DNA from: Gimesia benthica
GTDB lineage: Bacteria; Planctomycetota; Planctomycetia; Planctomycetales; Planctomycetaceae
Assembly (NCBI RefSeq): GCF_009720525.1
Contig: NZ_CP043930.1
Span: 1,116,001 to 1,180,000, forward strand
Direction of reading: 5' to 3'
Length of the DNA: 64,000 nt
Below are positions 61,987 through 64,000 of this stretch, piece after piece. The translations under genes and the position numbers were made by a program. The notes under the pieces are model-generated. The model made no database searches and was not told where the DNA came from. It was given only the letters and a program-made list of their open reading frames with translations. How positions within the stretch are numbered: position 1 is the stretch's first letter; each line of letters opens with the position of its first letter.

Positions 61987-64000
61987 ATGTACTGGACGCG
62001 ACTTTTACTGATTCTAAGCTTGACTTCCCACCATGCGTGCCCACTGCATGCCGATGAGGCAGCGCCAGTCGCCAGATGGGATTTCTCGACTGAAGAATCG
62101 ACTTCCTTATCCATTCATGGCAACGTGACCCGCGATCAGGCCGGTCCTGTTCCGCCTGAGTTTCCAGACTTCACAAAAGATAACACGGCGGTCCACCTTG
62201 ATGGTAAGGGGGCATACATTGCTGTCCAAGATCCCGGGGACAAAAGTATTTTCGACTTTACTAATGGCGATACCATTACAGTTGAAGCTTGGGTTAAGGT
62301 TGAGAAAATTCGAAATGGACAGCCGATGTATGTCATCGGGAAAGGACGGACTCACTCTCCGCATGTTGCGCCTGACAATCAGAACTGGGCACTGCGCGTG
62401 GTTGGTGCCGGAGATGCCGTGAAACTCGGCTTCTTATTCGCAACACCTGCCTCCCCCGGTTCCAAAGGCCCCAACTGGCATCGCTGGACATCAAAATCAG
62501 GATTTGCCGTAGTAACCGGCTGGCATCATATCGCGGTGACTTATCGATTTGGTCAACCCGATTCTATTCAAGGCTGGATTGACGGTCGACCCACTGACGG
62601 CATATGGGATCTGCAGGGAGCAACCAAAGTGGCTCCCGTAGTTGATAACGATCAGATCTGGATCGGATCATCCATGGGCGGCAATACCAGCAACAGCTTT
62701 AACGGCTGGCTGGATACGATTGCAGTCTATCGAACCAGATTAAGTAACAACGTCATCGCATCGCATTTCCATCGACTCGGCGGCCCGCGCACCGTGGGAC
62801 CTGCGCCCGAAATCATGCCCGAGATTTCCAATGTTCCACCGGGGCAGGTTCTGGTCACATTTTCCGAAAGCATGCCCGCCTCTGACCGCTGGTTGAATGA
62901 AGGCGAGAAATGGCCAAAGGAAACCTCCCGCTGGCTGGGGAATGAATTTCTGCTCCCGCGAATTCCATTGCGTTATGATGCCTGGGGCATTCGATCCAGT
63001 TGGAAAGCGCCGCTGCTGGTTCGCATGGCTGCAGATGTGGAACTGGAGCCAGGAAAACATCGGCTCTTACTGAGAGCTCGTGCTCTGGGGCGATTATGGA
63101 TTGACGGCAAGGTTGTGGCACGCACAAAAGCGCTCACATATCGTCCTCCCAATGGTGAAGAACCAATCACGCCACTGGCCGAGCCCCCGTTGCCCGGTGT
63201 CCGAGTGAAGGGGTATCGGATGCAGGAAGTCTTTGGAGAGATAACAATCCCTGATGATGATAAAGGCAAAACCCGACTCTGTCGCGTGGTGCTGGAACTG
63301 GTAACCGGTGGAAAGAACCTGCGCACTGAAACAGGTGAAGTCTGCGTGGCAATTCAGACGGACAACGGAAAATCCTATGCAGTCATTCGACCTCAACACC
63401 AGGATGCGCTTCCCCTAACCGACGCCGCCATTAATCCCGTGTTGTCACAAATAGAGGCTGCGATCTCTCGACTGGAAGACGAGACCCGACTGAAGGCAGC
63501 TACGAGTCAGGATGACTTCTGGGAGACACGACATGCTGCCGCCCGAGCATGGGCGTCACAACACCCTGCTCCGGAAATTCCCACCGTTGCGGATTCTGCG
63601 ATCAACCACCCGATTGATCGCTTCCTGGTCAGCAAGATTGACAAAGCACTCTTAGAATCTTCGGCCACCGATCGCAGTCAGGCAGAACACTTTCACAAAA
63701 CAATTCTGCCACTCCTGCAAGAGAATTGCTTCCGCTGCCATGGAGACAAAGATAAAGGCGGATTAAGACTGAACACCAGAGAGAATGCATTGAAGGCAGG
63801 CGATTCCGAAATCCCGGCGATTGTTCCCGGTGATATTTCAGCCAGTGAGCTAGTGGAACGCATTCGAGCACAAGACGAAAGCATTCGTATGCCTCCGACT
63901 GGAAATGGCCTGAGCAAGCAACAGATCGCAGAACTGGAGAAGTGGATTCAACAGGGGGCGATCTGGCCTGCCGTTCCACTGGAGGCCTCCGAAGTGGCGT
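61987..64000 (+). CDS. Large secreted LamG/planctomycete-cytochrome protein, N-terminal part, runs off window
   Basis: The frame is open from ATG 61987 to the window end (671 codons). The N-terminus YWTRLLLILSLTSHHACPLHA is a signal peptide. Residues about 30-260 are a LamG/concanavalin-like fold (DNTAVHLDGKGAYIAVQDPG, TVEAWVKVEK, NGWLDTIAVYR). From about residue 570, LPLLQENCFRCHGDKDKGGL contains a c-type haem motif CFRCH with Cys581, in the PSC cytochrome arrangement seen before DUF1549/DUF1553 in planctomycete sulfatase-type systems. The DUF1549/DUF1553 part would lie outside the window. Confidence 0.88.
   Translation, partial: MYWTRLLLILSLTSHHACPLHADEAAPVARWDFSTEESTSLSIHGNVTRDQAGPVPPEFPDFTKDNTAVHLDGKGAYIAVQDPGDKSIFDFTNGDTITVEAWVKVEKIRNGQPMYVIGKGRTHSPHVAPDNQNWALRVVGAGDAVKLGFLFATPASPGSKGPNWHRWTSKSGFAVVTGWHHIAVTYRFGQPDSIQGWIDGRPTDGIWDLQGATKVAPVVDNDQIWIGSSMGGNTSNSFNGWLDTIAVYRTRLSNNVIASHFHRLGGPRTVGPAPEIMPEISNVPPGQVLVTFSESMPASDRWLNEGEKWPKETSRWLGNEFLLPRIPLRYDAWGIRSSWKAPLLVRMAADVELEPGKHRLLLRARALGRLWIDGKVVARTKALTYRPPNGEEPITPLAEPPLPGVRVKGYRMQEVFGEITIPDDDKGKTRLCRVVLELVTGGKNLRTETGEVCVAIQTDNGKSYAVIRPQHQDALPLTDAAINPVLSQIEAAISRLEDETRLKAATSQDDFWETRHAAARAWASQHPAPEIPTVADSAINHPIDRFLVSKIDKALLESSATDRSQAEHFHKTILPLLQENCFRCHGDKDKGGLRLNTRENALKAGDSEIPAIVPGDISASELVERIRAQDESIRMPPTGNGLSKQQIAELEKWIQQGAIWPAVPLEASEVA

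Noticed and set aside
1..64000. CRISPR arrays, rRNA and tRNA genes
   Set aside because: No evenly spaced repeat-spacer series, no rRNA-like sequence and no complete cloverleaf was noticed; a covariance-model search would be needed to exclude small RNAs.

Overview
The window looks like chromosome from a planctomycete, most similar in character to Gimesia. This is inferred from family content, not from any database search. The pointers are a DUF1559 pilin-like protein, a secreted LamG/planctomycete-cytochrome protein, a Tat-exported Gfo/Idh/MocA oxidoreductase, many TTG/GTG start candidates, roughly balanced base composition and abundant decayed insertion sequences. I see no rRNA, tRNA or CRISPR array.

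Left block (1-14.3 kb). An IS256-type transposase runs off the left edge. It is followed by an accessory region, AT-rich in places, that holds many nuclease-like proteins: an EEP-fold enzyme, a sigma-region-4-like HTH/HNH protein, a PD-(D/E)XK-like protein, an RNase J-like beta-CASP hydrolase, a PPP-type phosphatase, a WYL-domain regulator and a DUF429-like protein with a zinc-finger-like tail. Three minus-strand transcription units here share a GACCCACCTTTGTC-like element about 62-64 bases before their start codons. It is followed 17-18 bases later by a -10-like hexamer. It is therefore a candidate regulon of the WYL protein encoded in the middle unit.

Middle block (14.3-36.1 kb). Scars of IS3-family elements, a truncated tyrosine-recombinase gene with short repeats, and a truncated serine hydrolase flank a secreted protein locus. 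The locus has a divergent pair of very large exported proteins. One (2182 aa, minus strand) combines a lipase-like alpha/beta hydrolase, a domain resembling the edema factor/CyaA nucleotidyl cyclase, and an S41 protease-like domain whose Ser/Lys dyad is replaced. The other is an RHS/YD-repeat protein split by a frameshift at a run of eight G. A TPR protein after the RHS gene shares a domain with the 2182 aa protein. I consider this three-gene locus the best candidate for an undescribed system.

Right-centre block (36.2-55.2 kb). After the oxidoreductase and a methyltransferase comes a stress and low-oxygen type cluster: tandem UspA, CsrA, a BON protein, a PAS histidine kinase with a FixL-like haem-PAS signature, a LuxR-type response regulator, a cation P-type ATPase, a c-type cytochrome, phosphoketolase with acetate kinase, HflK/HflC, a coiled-coil protein, TspO and a cold-shock protein. 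The gene set fits oxygen sensing with a switch to substrate-level ATP formation through acetyl phosphate.

Right block (55.2-64 kb). This has a planctomycete lipoprotein and a DUF1559 gene broken by a 14-bp tandem duplication, several decayed mobile elements, a zinc-ribbon protein, a DASS-family transporter, a STAS-domain protein and the N-terminal part of a large secreted LamG/cytochrome protein that runs off the right edge.
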